Positions 37,467-47,470 of a DNA stretch of 64,000 bases are shown here, in pieces. The notes below the pieces were generated by a model. It searched no databases. It was not told the origin of the DNA and was given only the letters and a program-made list of their open reading frames with translations. The position numbers were made by a program, and so were the translations under genes. How positions within the stretch are numbered: the stretch's first letter is position 1; each line of letters begins with the position of its first letter. The DNA comes from Agrocybe praecox (taxonomy: Eukaryota; Basidiomycota; Agaricomycetes; Agaricales; Agrocybaceae): positions 3,348,001 through 3,412,000 of the forward strand of contig OZ024844.1 in NCBI GenBank assembly GCA_964017145.1, given 5' to 3'.

Positions 37467-39101
37467 TCACTTGTAAATATATATAGAGTTTTCTTCGTCT
37501 TCTCCAAATACCAAAATACTTCTAATCGTCTCAATAGTAACATTATCCTTCTTTGCATGCGCTCGCAAATGTAGCAGGACCCGGCTTGCGAGCATAGAGT
37601 GAATGCATCTAGTCATACTAGAAAAAGACATTGTGAGTGATTGAACTCGTTGAACGACTGCAATTGAACACGTACGCTGCTGTAATTATTCGAAGGTCGG
37701 GCTAATTGGTGCAGCGGCGTCAGTCCGAGAAACGAACATAATTTATCGCAACTTGCCGGAAGCACCATGTTGGCCACAATGTTAATTATCGACATTACTA
37801 TGGTGATAACGAAGACATTAGTGTTTGTGTATGATCTAAAGCTCTTAAGAGTTCTTGTGAACGCTTACCGAAGACGAACAGGTAGTACATCGTGCCTTGA
37901 ATAAGTATAATGCTTTTAGGGACGTGTTTCGTTCTAAGGACCAATGCACGCACCATCTCGATAGATTACGTTCGCGACTGAGGAAAAAGAACGTGATCCA
38001 GTGCCACCGTGATCTACATAGGTTAGTGACACTTCAACTTGAGAGATAGTAGATGACCGCACGCACAATCTTTAAACATAGGCAGGCCGACTCCGAGCAA
38101 GGCCACTATCGAGGACGCGGATAAATATATATGCTCCATTCCTCAGAAGAACCACTCACGAGCATCCCAAATAGCCAGACCTACCCATGTCCAAATAAAG
38201 TCTTTGTCCCTGCTTATGATGAAGCACCCTCGGTAATTGTGGTTTAGTGCTATAACGGAGGTGGAATCGACGACTGAGAGTATGGGATCAGCCGGCAATT
38301 CGATCACGAAGAGTCAAACCATGGGCTTACATCCTACGTTTTCTGCGAAAATGTACAAGAACGTGCAAGCCGGAGTCCACACAACAATAAATGCGACACA
38401 GAGGATGATCGCCACTCGTTTCGCCCTCCCCCATAGCGCCCATATGCATAGTGCGAACAGTGCTGTTTCCAAGGAAATGAGTAAGTACACTTCTGTAAGT
38501 TAGATACAGAAGGGCAAGAAATGTGGACAGACCTTCAGAGGTCACCATTCCCAACGTGTTTATTACTTTTGTAAGAGGTCATTAGTTACAAAAAAACAAA
38601 GAAAAAAATCATTCGCACCTGCGTAGGCATTTGTCAATTGTTGACAAGTCCTTCTAGTCTCATTCAGACTGAACGTCCCTAAGAAGAAGAATAAATCGCA
38701 AAACGTGAGATTTGGTTTCGAAGATATACCACCAAGTTAGTACTTACGATAAATCAATAAGAAAAGGGTATCAACAAAAGGCGTATATCTCTGGATGAGA
38801 TACAACACTTTAACCGCACTCCAATCCGATCTCCAGACGAGGTCTACCTCGCGATGCAGCGTTAGTGAGTAATCGTACACGAACATAGCAGTGGCAGCCA
38901 CTGGAAGGCACATGCAACTGTTAAGAAAATTGATTTTGATTGATCGATGATTGGATGCAGACCATTGGCATACTATGTCCATGGGGCACTAGTCAGTCGA
39001 GGATGACAATACATCATGATTAAAAACAAACTCACTGCGACTACGTTCGTATTCCATACAATCTCAACGAGAGAAGCGTTGCTTAAAGATGTTACAATCA
39101 T
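37467..39101 (-). CDS. DUF6533 seven-helix membrane protein, copy B
   Basis: Same exon plan as copy A: MIVTSLSNASLVEIVWN at 39101, the 10-nt microexon TATGCCAATG, then VYDYSLTLHREVDLVWRS and VLYLIQRYTPFVDTLFLL, with later helices ETALFALCIWALWG and VAIILCVAFIVVWTPACTFL. The frame is kept throughout in spite of several codon-sized indels. Two points differ. One acceptor (near 38115) has changed from CAG to CCG; an AG 12 nt further on would keep the frame at the cost of four residues. The C-terminus ends GEDEENSIYIYK with a shifted stop at 37467. It is probably a young duplicate, possibly functional. It shares the GC-AG intron of copy A. Confidence 0.68.
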
Positions 39102-39235
39102 TCTTGTGTAGTTCAGTAGTCGAGATAGCAGGATGACAGGAAGGTGCAGTGTATAGCCCTCATATATATATTGTCGATATATCAGGAACGTGCTCAGACG
39201 ATATGGCTTTCCTTCGAGTTAAATGGATAGACAGC

Positions 39236-40030
39236 TTCCGATTTCTTGATCGGCTCGTCCATCCAAATATTTGGGTTGACAATATCGACGAGGCCTCGGA
39301 ACCAGGGAAGAAAACAGTAACTTGTGTCGGAGGTCAACTTCAAGCTTTGTCGTTAGTGCGAATCATAAGTACCCAGGCCGCGGGCGTCCCAAGTGTTCAA
39401 GCCATAGCAAGAATATCAAACCGTTTATCTTCTGAGATGTACCGCCTTCAGTTCGAATTATTATTAATGGTACCGGTGCAAATCGGTCAGCGGAAATGAG
39501 CTCAACTTGGTAGTGAAAAGTCGGAAGCTCAGAGAACCGTGCGAGGGTGAGGATGTTGACGGTTTACGCCACCTACATTGTTCTACTTGATTAGTGCTAG
39601 ACTCAAAATCGGTTTCTATGCGGAAAAGAGAAGATAGAAAACGGTCAAAATTACTTACTCACCGCTAGCGACCATTTGCCGTCGAAATTGCCATTATTTG
39701 ATAAATATGGCTTGGATTTTCGTTAGTTATTTCTCTGCGAAACAGATATAAGGTGTTGCAACAGATATGGGGTTTTGCAACGTCGACCTAGACAAAAAGC
39801 AACTTGGACGATTGACGATGGTGCATGTAGCTTTTCCGTCTTTATATGGAATCGGAAGCTGGAGAAAAGCGGGGGGCTTCTTTATTCGGAACCATCATGT
39901 CCTCCGATTTCTCCCACGGTGAAAGTTCGGACCAGACATGCCAGAATAAGGATCTGCGCGAGTTCCCTCTGTTTTCGCCGCTACAGTAGACTGCATAACT
40001 GGGATTCCGCGGCTCAGGGTGACGTGGTGT
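39236..40030. other. Intergenic region
   Basis: About 795 nt without a supported gene. A short stretch at 39803-39850 resembles the promoter region of the Thr-rich gene (32612-32660), so it may be a further relic of that gene. An open frame at 39149-39499 has no recognisable features. Confidence 0.45.
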
Positions 40031-40210
40031 TACGGTGGCTCAGAACCGCATGGTAGGATTTTTGATTTTAGTTTTTTGATTTTGATCGTTTGATCAATAA
40101 GCGTGGCATCGGCTAACCGTTTTCGGACCATCGCCTCAGGCCTGTACCCCCGCCCATCGTCGAAACCTTTGATGAAGACATATTTCCCTACGCATATCTC
40201 TGTATATCGT
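40031..40210 (+). repeat. Left terminal inverted repeat
   Basis: Matches 41228-41405 in reverse complement with a handful of mismatches and one indel in a T-run. Read on the minus strand it is open and encodes YTEICVGKYVFIKGFDDGRG and a following RPEAMVRKRLADATLIDQ. Confidence 0.75.
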
Positions 40211-40365
40211 CGGGACACCAGAGATAATTGAGCAACTCTAGACGGTTTCATATAGCTCTACCGCCGTATTCTCAAGCGTACATGTGCGCGCCGTGTGCGA
40301 GTGCAGGCGGTACATTATGAGAAATGGTCGGTGATCTCGGCGAGGCTTAACGGGACTTCAAATTT

Positions 40366-41058
40366 TTGAATGAACTCCCGCCGTACTTATATCAACGTTT
40401 TCATAGCGATTCAATCAAATTTACAATTGACTTGAGAATGAAATTACGTAGCATACTTTGTAGTAAATGCACAATAAATATCGGGACTCGATTATACCTG
40501 ATTAAAATTACCATGATATTGAACAGGGATGCCTCTTATGACGACTGCCACAAGGGGAGTGAGCTAGGAAAGCTAATTACAATGGTCACTGGTTACGTCA
40601 CTAAGTTGAAGAATTTTCCTAATAGCATATATAATAATAAGTATCACTCGAGAACGAGCTTGGCGACCGATATGGGAGACCGAGCTCAGCAATATTCTTT
40701 ACGAACACGAGCCCGGCCTTTTCACCTCGGGATATCAAAAAAACAACCAATTACACTTGAAGGGTGAATGTTGATCTCCTATAATTTTGCTCGACGAATT
40801 GATATGTACGAGAACCCGACACGATTCGGTGGCAAACACCGCCTGATCCCAGTCCCTGACGAGGTCCTCGATGAGTTTCTTGCAAAATACGATTGCCCAG
40901 ACCTTCTGCAATTTGGAAGCGACGAGACTATGGGCATGTGTGAAAATGCTTATACATCCATAGGAGAACCTCGCCTTTCAGCGAAGGGTGGCTGGAATGT
41001 CTTCAATCTCACGATCCAGTATTATATACTTGAATCTGGAATTCAATACTACGTGTAG
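40366..41058 (+). other. Open frame interrupted by one stop, inside the element
   Basis: One frame stays open for 231 codons except for a TGA at 40765-40767. The part after that stop begins with ATG and contains MYENPTRFGGKHRLIPVPDE and LSAKGGWNVFNLTIQYYILE. I do not recognise it. It could be a decayed or intron-bearing gene carried by the element, or chance. Confidence 0.3.
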
Positions 41059-41227
41059 ACACAGACACAATCCTTTCTTTTACTAGAACACAGTTGCTCT
41101 TTCACAACTCACGAAAACGACGAAGTCTCGCCGAGATCGCCGATCTGTATTACTTTCCTCGACGCTCGTCCCCGTAACCACCACTGTTCCAGTTGAGAGT
41201 ACAAAGTAATTAGCTCTGTTGTAACGA

Positions 41228-41405
41228 TGGTATACAGAGATATGCATAGGGAAATATGTCTTCGTCAATGGTTTCGACGATGGGCGGGGGTACAGGCCTG
41301 AGGCGACGGTCCGAAAACGGTTAGCCGATGCCACGCTTATTGATCAAACGATCAAAATCAAAAACTAAAATCAAAAATCCTACCATGCGGTTCTGAGCCA
41401 CCGTA
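41228..41405 (-). repeat. Right terminal inverted repeat
   Basis: Partner of 40031-40210. Read on the plus strand it encodes YTEICIGKYVFVNGFDDGRG and then stops after IKIKN, so the open frame is conserved between the two arms apart from the last few codons. Confidence 0.75.
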
Positions 41406-41711
41406 GGTGTAAGGATCTGAATAATGAATAAAAGTTTATTGTGGGCAGGAGAATATGTATATACGTCATCCAAAGGGGTGCGAGGTTCATACCGCGGGTG
41501 CAGGGGTGCAACTGTGACGTCCTGCGCGTCTCTGAGAACCCGGGATACAAGGTCAGTTTAAAGGCGTTATTTATCTGACCCTAACAGTTATCAATGCGTC
41601 TTCCTAGGGAGAGTGTTTGAAATTACTATTGAAAAAGGGGCTGTCAGGGACTCCTCTCCAAAACCATGATATAAAACCACCCATAGCCACCGAATATTTC
41701 GAAACTCTGCC
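41406..41711. other. Intergenic region
   Basis: About 300 nt between the transposon-like element and the rhodopsin-like gene, presumably that gene's promoter. No other signal seen. Confidence 0.4.
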
Positions 41712-43106
41712 ATGCAAGGCACCCTCTTAACTGTACAAGGTGGGTGACTTTCAGTCCATATCCAAAGTCAAGATCTAACATCTTTGGTGTAAATATGTAT
41801 AGTGGTTTTAACGCTCTTCTATTGCCTTGGGATAACGTCCGCCTTCTTTCGCCTTTACAGAAGAAAAAAAACTGGACAAGTTGGCTGGGATGATTATGCC
41901 GCCGCATTCGGTCTGGCTTTGAACTTGATGTACTTTCCGACACTTTGGTTCCCAGACGACGAATTATTTGGTAGGTTTCCCCCTCATTAATACCCTCCAA
42001 GTTGATTCATACTTAAATCCCCTTGAAAGATTCTAACCCTACGAAATACCACAACAAAGCCACGGTCAAGATAATTGATTCATGGCTTACAAATATAGTA
42101 TGGCCATTGCAATTATGGTTCGTTATATTCGTGATTATATTCACAGACGCTCTTTGAATAACGATATTATCTACACAATTTCCCCCTGAAGGACAACGCG
42201 CATTAGCCTTGGACTATCTGTTACACGCGTACTTCCCGGAAAAACACGATTTTTCCACGCCAGTTGGGCTCTCGTTCTTGTCCTAGTGGCCGGTGCTATT
42301 GTGGTCATGGTTATATCTGCAGTACCATGCGGAATGACCTACCGGTCCTGGTCGACCATGGCTCCTTACCAATGCCAGGCCGGATACTCGTATTACATTA
42401 CATATACTTCCTGTGAGTGATGCACTAGTATCACCCCATGCAATCGGTGCTTACGCTCGTATTATATCTTAAAGTCGATGTAATTTCAGATCTACTGCTC
42501 GTGGTCGTACCCCTATGGATATTCCGGAGAGACAGAAAGCTCAGCCGGACGAGTCGTTCCGTCATAAAATTTGGTTTCGCCGCCAATGGAGCGACTGCTG
42601 CTGCGAGTCTCATTGGAGGAGTTGTACTCATTACGCATTATTCGGACATGGCGATGCGTGCATCAACGCATGTAACGGTCAGTAAACAATTTATGCGGCA
42701 TGCTTCAAGCTTGGGCAATTCTCATTTCATACTACAGTGTGTCGTTTCTCTCCTGGCTTGTAATAGCCTCGTTGTCGTGACTTCGATTTATCGACGTTTC
42801 CGAAGCAAGCAAATAGTAAACCCTCCAAGGCTCCCTATCGCTCTTCCGTCGCAATAACCTACTGAATATGCGAGCTATCTCAGACCAACTACCACCACCA
42901 CCAATGCAGGCACAGAAGCAACATCGGCCGGTCCATCATCCAGTGCCTACACTGACGACTACTCTGGGCCTTCGACACCAGGGGCTGAAGAATCCCTTCA
43001 TCTTACCATGACGGTGGTCCATACAGACCCAGCATTCACCTTTCCCAGTGAAGGACCTTCGCAGGCTGTGCAAAGTCACTCATCCCGCAAATTGAACGCG
43101 GTTTGA
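41712..43106 (+). CDS. Fungal rhodopsin-like seven-helix membrane protein
   Basis: A plausible start at 41712 (MQGTLLTVQ) is joined by an intron to VVLTLFYCLGITSAFFRLYR and GWDDYAAAFGLALNLMYFPT, the pattern of the fungal rhodopsin-like family (the WDDY motif after helix 1-2). Later exons give ISLGLSVTRVLPGK, ALVLVLVAGAIVVMVISAVP, CQAGYSYY, then, after a 61-nt intron, DVISDLLLVVVPLWIFRR and NGATAAASLIGGVVLITH. The tail after CNSLVVVTSIYRRFRS is Ser/Thr-rich and ends at 43106. This family lacks the retinal Lys of true rhodopsins and its function is mostly unknown. Exons at 42000-42190 and the first exon are approximate. Confidence 0.68.
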
Positions 43107-43539
43107 TACTAAATAGCCACATAGCTCTATATAAATGATCACAATAATTACATGTACTTACAAGAAACCTAAATTGCCTAACGATGTACATTTTATATCT
43201 CAGTCTATGACGAATGAACAGAGAAAATCATCGGCTCCATATGAATTCCCGGTGATCGTGGTCAGCCTAGTGTTATGTTACAATGTAACAGCAAGATTAT
43301 ATCGACCCTTGATTTAGAGACGGATGTTAGGCCGATCCTGATAACGAGTAAAACGTTTTGTTTGAGTGATTCAAAAAGTTACTATGCCACCCCCTCGCAA
43401 GGGGTGGCAGCGCAGCAACTCAGCTTTCTTTCCCGTATATCAAATATATGCCTCCCTAGATACCATTCCGCCTTCCCTCTTCAATATATACCAAAGCACT
43501 CCTAACAGTCCCAATGGAAAGGGAAAAAAATCAGTCTTT
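43107..43539. other. Intergenic region
   Basis: 433 nt, AT-rich, with no supported gene. It is the 3' flank of the rhodopsin-like gene and of the DUF6533 relic. Confidence 0.45.
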
Positions 43540-43990
43540 TAGTCGGTCCTTGAGCCAAAAGATTCACCGAAAAGAAACAGGTAGTACAAAGTGCCTTCAT
43601 ACAGAGTTCTTACAATTGTTTTGAGATTCAAAAAACGCACCGTCTCGATATATCAGGGTCAAATTTTAGATAAAGAACATAGTCCAGTGCGATCTACATC
43701 TAGAAGTGAGTGTCTTGAAACCCTGGAAATGAATTCCCTACACACAAGATTCGATAGCAGGAAATCAGACTAGGAGAAAAGCCACTTCAAAAGCGCGAAT
43801 ATGTTCAAAATGTACAGAGATTGTTCGGAAGACACCGACCACTCACGAGCATCCCACACAGCCAGAATAGCCCAAGTCCAGATACGGTAGTTTTTCCTGC
43901 TTACGATGAAGCATTAGGGTGCAGTCCTATAACCATGGGGGTGAAATTAACGACTAGACGTGCGCAATCAGAATCCGATTATCGCCTACA
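43540..43990 (-). pseudogene. DUF6533 gene relic (copy D)
   Basis: The minus strand matches pieces of DUF6533 genes A and B: a TMYYLF-like exon near 43575, the RETV-type segment near 43640, and the IWTWAILAVWDA exon near 43860. Spacing is compressed, exons between are missing and the frame does not join. It sits directly downstream of intact copy C and is best read as a degraded tandem copy. Confidence 0.6.
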
Positions 43991-44051
43991 TACGTACGGA
44001 TATGCCGCACGTTGATTTTGAGCAAAGTTATATGTCAGTCACCTAGTAATA

Positions 44052-45897
44052 CTACGCATGCACCCGACTCGAATCGTCCCCGCCTTCTCTAAAAACCAAA
44101 TCATCCTTAACCGTCCCAATATTGGCGACATCACCACCCCTCTTCGCATGCGCCCGTATGTGCAGGAGTACCCTACTTGCGAGCATGGAGTGGATACACC
44201 TCGTAAGCCTGGAGAGTAGATTATGAGTCAGTCTTTGAGCGACGCTGTGCGATGTGGATTGGATACATACGCTGTTGTTATTATGCGAAGGTCTGGCTGT
44301 AGGGTTTAGGAAAGAAGAAGAGGGAAGGTGAGTATGATCATCACAGATGCTGGATGCAATATGAATGAAGCGCTCACGGGGAGTACTACGTTAGCCACGA
44401 TGTTGATTATTGACATGCCTATAGTAACGCAATGAAAGTTGAACGTCCGAATTTTGAATTTTCTCGCCTCTCTTTGAGCCCGGTTCGCTCTAGACAAATG
44501 CTCACCGAAAAGAGAGAGGTAGTATAGTATACCTTCAAAATAAAACGCAATCCATCAGGGGCTTGTCCGGGGAGAAAAATCAACAGACCGACCATTTCGA
44601 TAGACCACAGTAGAAAGTGCAGATACGGTGTATAACCCGGTATGATCTGCACAATTCAAGATTAAAGTCCCGGGGAATGTGAGTGTTTGCAGTCTCCTTC
44701 AAGGAAAAGAAAAGAAGTGGCCTCATGAGTCGGAATGCACGTACATGACTCGACGGCAGGCAGTACGACTAGTCCTAAGGCCACTGGTTAGCGGTCAAGT
44801 GTGATTCAGTCGAAAAAAATAGCCCGTAAGTGTCAATATTCAGTCTGTGAGTAAGTATACAAACACTTACAAGCATCCCAGAAAGCCAAAGCGACCCACG
44901 TCCAAATCATACCATTGTAGCTGCTCAAATTGAAGCACCCTCGAAAATCGGGGTACAGCGAGTCTACGATGGATGATGAGTCGATAACTGGATCGAAATT
45001 ACACATAAATCAGTGTTTAACGTTTAACGTTCGAGATATTGACCATCATGAAGAGCTCGGGCACTCACATCGCGTCTTATTCACGAAAACATACATGAAC
45101 GCACAAGCGGGTGTCCACACGAGGATAAACGCGACGCAGAGGAATAGAGCGATTCGTTTTGATTGTACCCAGAGAGCCCATATGCAGATTGCGAGCAGTG
45201 CTGCGTATGACATTATGTTTTATTTATTGGGAAACGGGAAAGCAGGATTAAGCGCTTGGACGGACGGACCTTCAGAAGTCATTATTCCTAGTGTATTGAG
45301 TGCTTTGGAGGAGAGATTTAGTCTAATACCAACACTAATGATCTCAATCATTCACATACCTGCATAAGCATAAGTCAATCCTTCACAGATTTTCCCAGTC
45401 AGATGCAGAGCGAACAAGCCTGCATATGCACATATGAATTTCCAGGAGAGCCGAATTTGAAAGTGAGCGTTACTCACGATAAAGCAATAACGAAAGTGTA
45501 TCAACGAAAGGCGTATACCTCTGGATGAGATACAAGACTCGAACTGCATTCCACTCCGACGTCCATATGAGGTCGATTTCGAGGTGTAGAGTGAGTGCGT
45601 AGTCGTATGCGAATAGGGTGGATGCTGCCACTGAAGGGAAGAAGAGGAAAACACGCCAGGTGTTGCGTCAATAATAATAAAAGCAATTGGGTGGACGAAG
45701 GGCAGATGCAGACCATTGACATACTGTGTGTATCAACCACCATGACGGATCCCGGAAGTTAATCAGTGAATGTATGATGTGACGAGAGGTTTACGTATTG
45801 TTGTTGTTAAATGAAAACTCACAGCAACCAGGTTCAGACTTTGTAGGACTTTAATGAAAGACTCATAGTCCAGGGATGATAATGCTGCATGATTCAT
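44052..45897 (-). CDS. DUF6533 seven-helix membrane protein, copy C
   Basis: Starts MNHAALSSLDYESFIKVLQS at 45897. The second exon is again 10 nt (TATGTCAATG), followed by VAASTLFAYDYALTLHLEID and VLYLIQRYTPFVDTL, the DUF6533 signature. Later pieces include LTGKICEGLTYAYAG, a VALGLVVLPAVES helix, the TVSALSTVVYRNG loop, MSIINIVANVVLP, and the C-terminal RCIHSMLASRVLLHIRAHAK, with a tail to the stop at 44052. It is clearly more distant from A and B than they are from each other. The intron that starts with GC in A and B starts with a normal GTGAGC here. Predicted as a seven-helix plasma-membrane protein of unknown function, divergent from the Thr-rich gene at 47471. Confidence 0.78.
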
Positions 45898-46473
45898 TTT
45901 GTAGGGGGACTCTAAGACGGGGACAGTGGGTTGTGTGGGGTCCGAATATGCTAGTAATATGTGGTAGGTACGTTACATCGTCCCTTTGAGTTGAGTAAAG
46001 GAAAGAGGTTACCATCATACGGAGGTGATGCGTATGAGACAGTGCATTGGCGTTGGGCGGCTTAACGCGCTTAACTTTTACGTAGATGACCTCAAGTCCA
46101 AGTCTGAGCGAGCAGAGAGCAAGGTGAAGGACTGATTCCAAGTTCCAAGCCCAGTAGGATTTTGTTGTTTACAAAGTGCATATTTATGTGCGCAGATCAA
46201 ATGCCATGATCGACACCCAAGTGCCGCCGACCACTGTGTGGGGATTGCATATTGATGCTGATGATGAGACATGGACTGGTTATATCAGTTGCAACGAATT
46301 GAGTCTTGACAGAGGGTATTTATCCAATGTTGGGAAATGAATGCGCGTAATGCGTGTATGTAGCAGGACAGTGAGGTAAATAGTTCCTTTTGTTGAATCA
46401 CGCGGAGGCTAGAGCAAATTGAGGGGAGTGATGCGGCGACATGCAAGAGAGAGACTACAGTCCTGACTCTATT
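45898..46473. other. Promoter side of DUF6533 gene C
   Basis: 576 nt between gene C and the inverted-repeat element. Short open frames on the minus strand show no family features. Presumed promoter. Confidence 0.45.
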
Positions 46474-47293
46474 CACCCCGGGAAGTTGATGTTTTCAGGT
46501 CACCTCAAAACCCCGGAGAAAAACCCAGTTTTAGTATGAACTGAAAGGCCCACGGAAAACATGTACAAAATTCAGGAGTTTTTTATGACCTAAAAGACAA
46601 CCAAAAATAGGAATTTTGATAGTAGTTTGGTATCCCATGAAAGCATGTCTGATGTTCTTATTTCCGGTAAGGACAAAAACCAAGACGAATATTGACGTTT
46701 CGGGCTTCCTGAAAGAAAGACAAAAAATTTAATATCAATGTAGTCTAAAACTTAGGACTAAAACGTAGTCTTTTTTGAAGTTTTCTCACAGCCCGAATTC
46801 TTGACTATTGTGTTTATTTTCGGCACAAATAAAGGTGTGACCGAATGTCTGAGTTTTTGATTGTCTGAAAACAATTAACTCAATTGGTTTTTGTGTTTTC
46901 AGATGCGCTGATATCTCTATTTTCAGCAGAAGCTACAGACGAGCCGAAAACATGGCGGATAACTAATATATTTGACCGTCCGAAGCTATTGTTGAGAACC
47001 TAAGTTTCATTCTAGGTTTCCGAATGAATGAAATTTCCGTTCTCATTCTACCTAAAAATTAATCCAAAACCTCTATATTCGGATGAGATTTCGGCCTGAC
47101 TGAACATCATATTTTGGGCCATGTTTATGGTGTGACACAAAATTTGAATGAATACCTGGTTTTTATTTATCATATCTAGTGTCCCAAAATTTGTATTATA
47201 TTTCATGATTTATAATAGCCCTATTTTGTACGAGAAAACAATGTTTTTCTCGCGGGTTTTGAGGTGACCTGAAAACATCGACTTCCCGGGGTG
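46474..47293. mobile_element. 820-bp non-autonomous DNA transposon (MITE-like)
   Basis: Both ends read CACCCCGGGAAGTYGATGTT inward and the match continues through TTCAGGTCACCTCAAAACCC, with about 50 nt of terminal inverted repeat and two or three mismatches. The flanking bases are ATT on both sides (46471-46473 and 47294-47296), a candidate 3-nt target duplication. The interior is AT-rich with no open frame of note. The CAC start and 3-nt duplication are compatible with a CACTA/CMC or similar group, but this is not settled. Confidence 0.75.
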
Positions 47294-47470
47294 ATTGCAA
47301 TCTTCAGGATGCTGGCTGTGGACGCTGTGCCTTGTGTTCACAGCCACTACGCCACCAAAGTGTGGCCTAGGGTAGGCTAAAATTTAAAAGGAAGTCGGAG
47401 AGATTACCTAATTCTGACATTTGCGGGATCGCGAGTAATTAGCGTGCCGTCTTCCTTACTCCTCCCCTTC

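Larger units (their letters stand above)
36751..39235. repeat. Segmental duplication, copy B
   Basis: Direct-orientation copy of 32104-34936. It carries a truncated piece of the Thr-rich gene (no signal peptide, no start) and a complete DUF6533 gene B. A junction near 36897 joins the Thr-rich exon straight to sequence that in copy A lies about 380 nt further on, which marks an internal deletion. A near-identical about 21-nt direct repeat flanks this copy at 36728-36748 and 39265-39285. Confidence 0.85.
40031..41405. mobile_element. Transposon-like element with long terminal inverted repeats
   Basis: The ends are inverted copies of about 178-180 nt with roughly 95 percent identity; both start TACGGTGGCTCAGAACCGCA when read inward. 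The 5 nt immediately outside are GGTGT on both sides (40026-40030 and 41406-41410), a candidate target-site duplication. The interior of about 1 kb holds no recognisable transposase. Long inverted repeats recall Mutator-like elements, but those make 9-11 nt duplications, so I do not assign a superfamily. The element may be non-autonomous. Confidence 0.65.

Noticed and set aside
47444..47470. Start of the Thr-rich copy 2 at 47444
   Set aside because: The codon there is GTG, not ATG; nuclear fungal genes rarely start so. The first in-frame ATG is at 47471.
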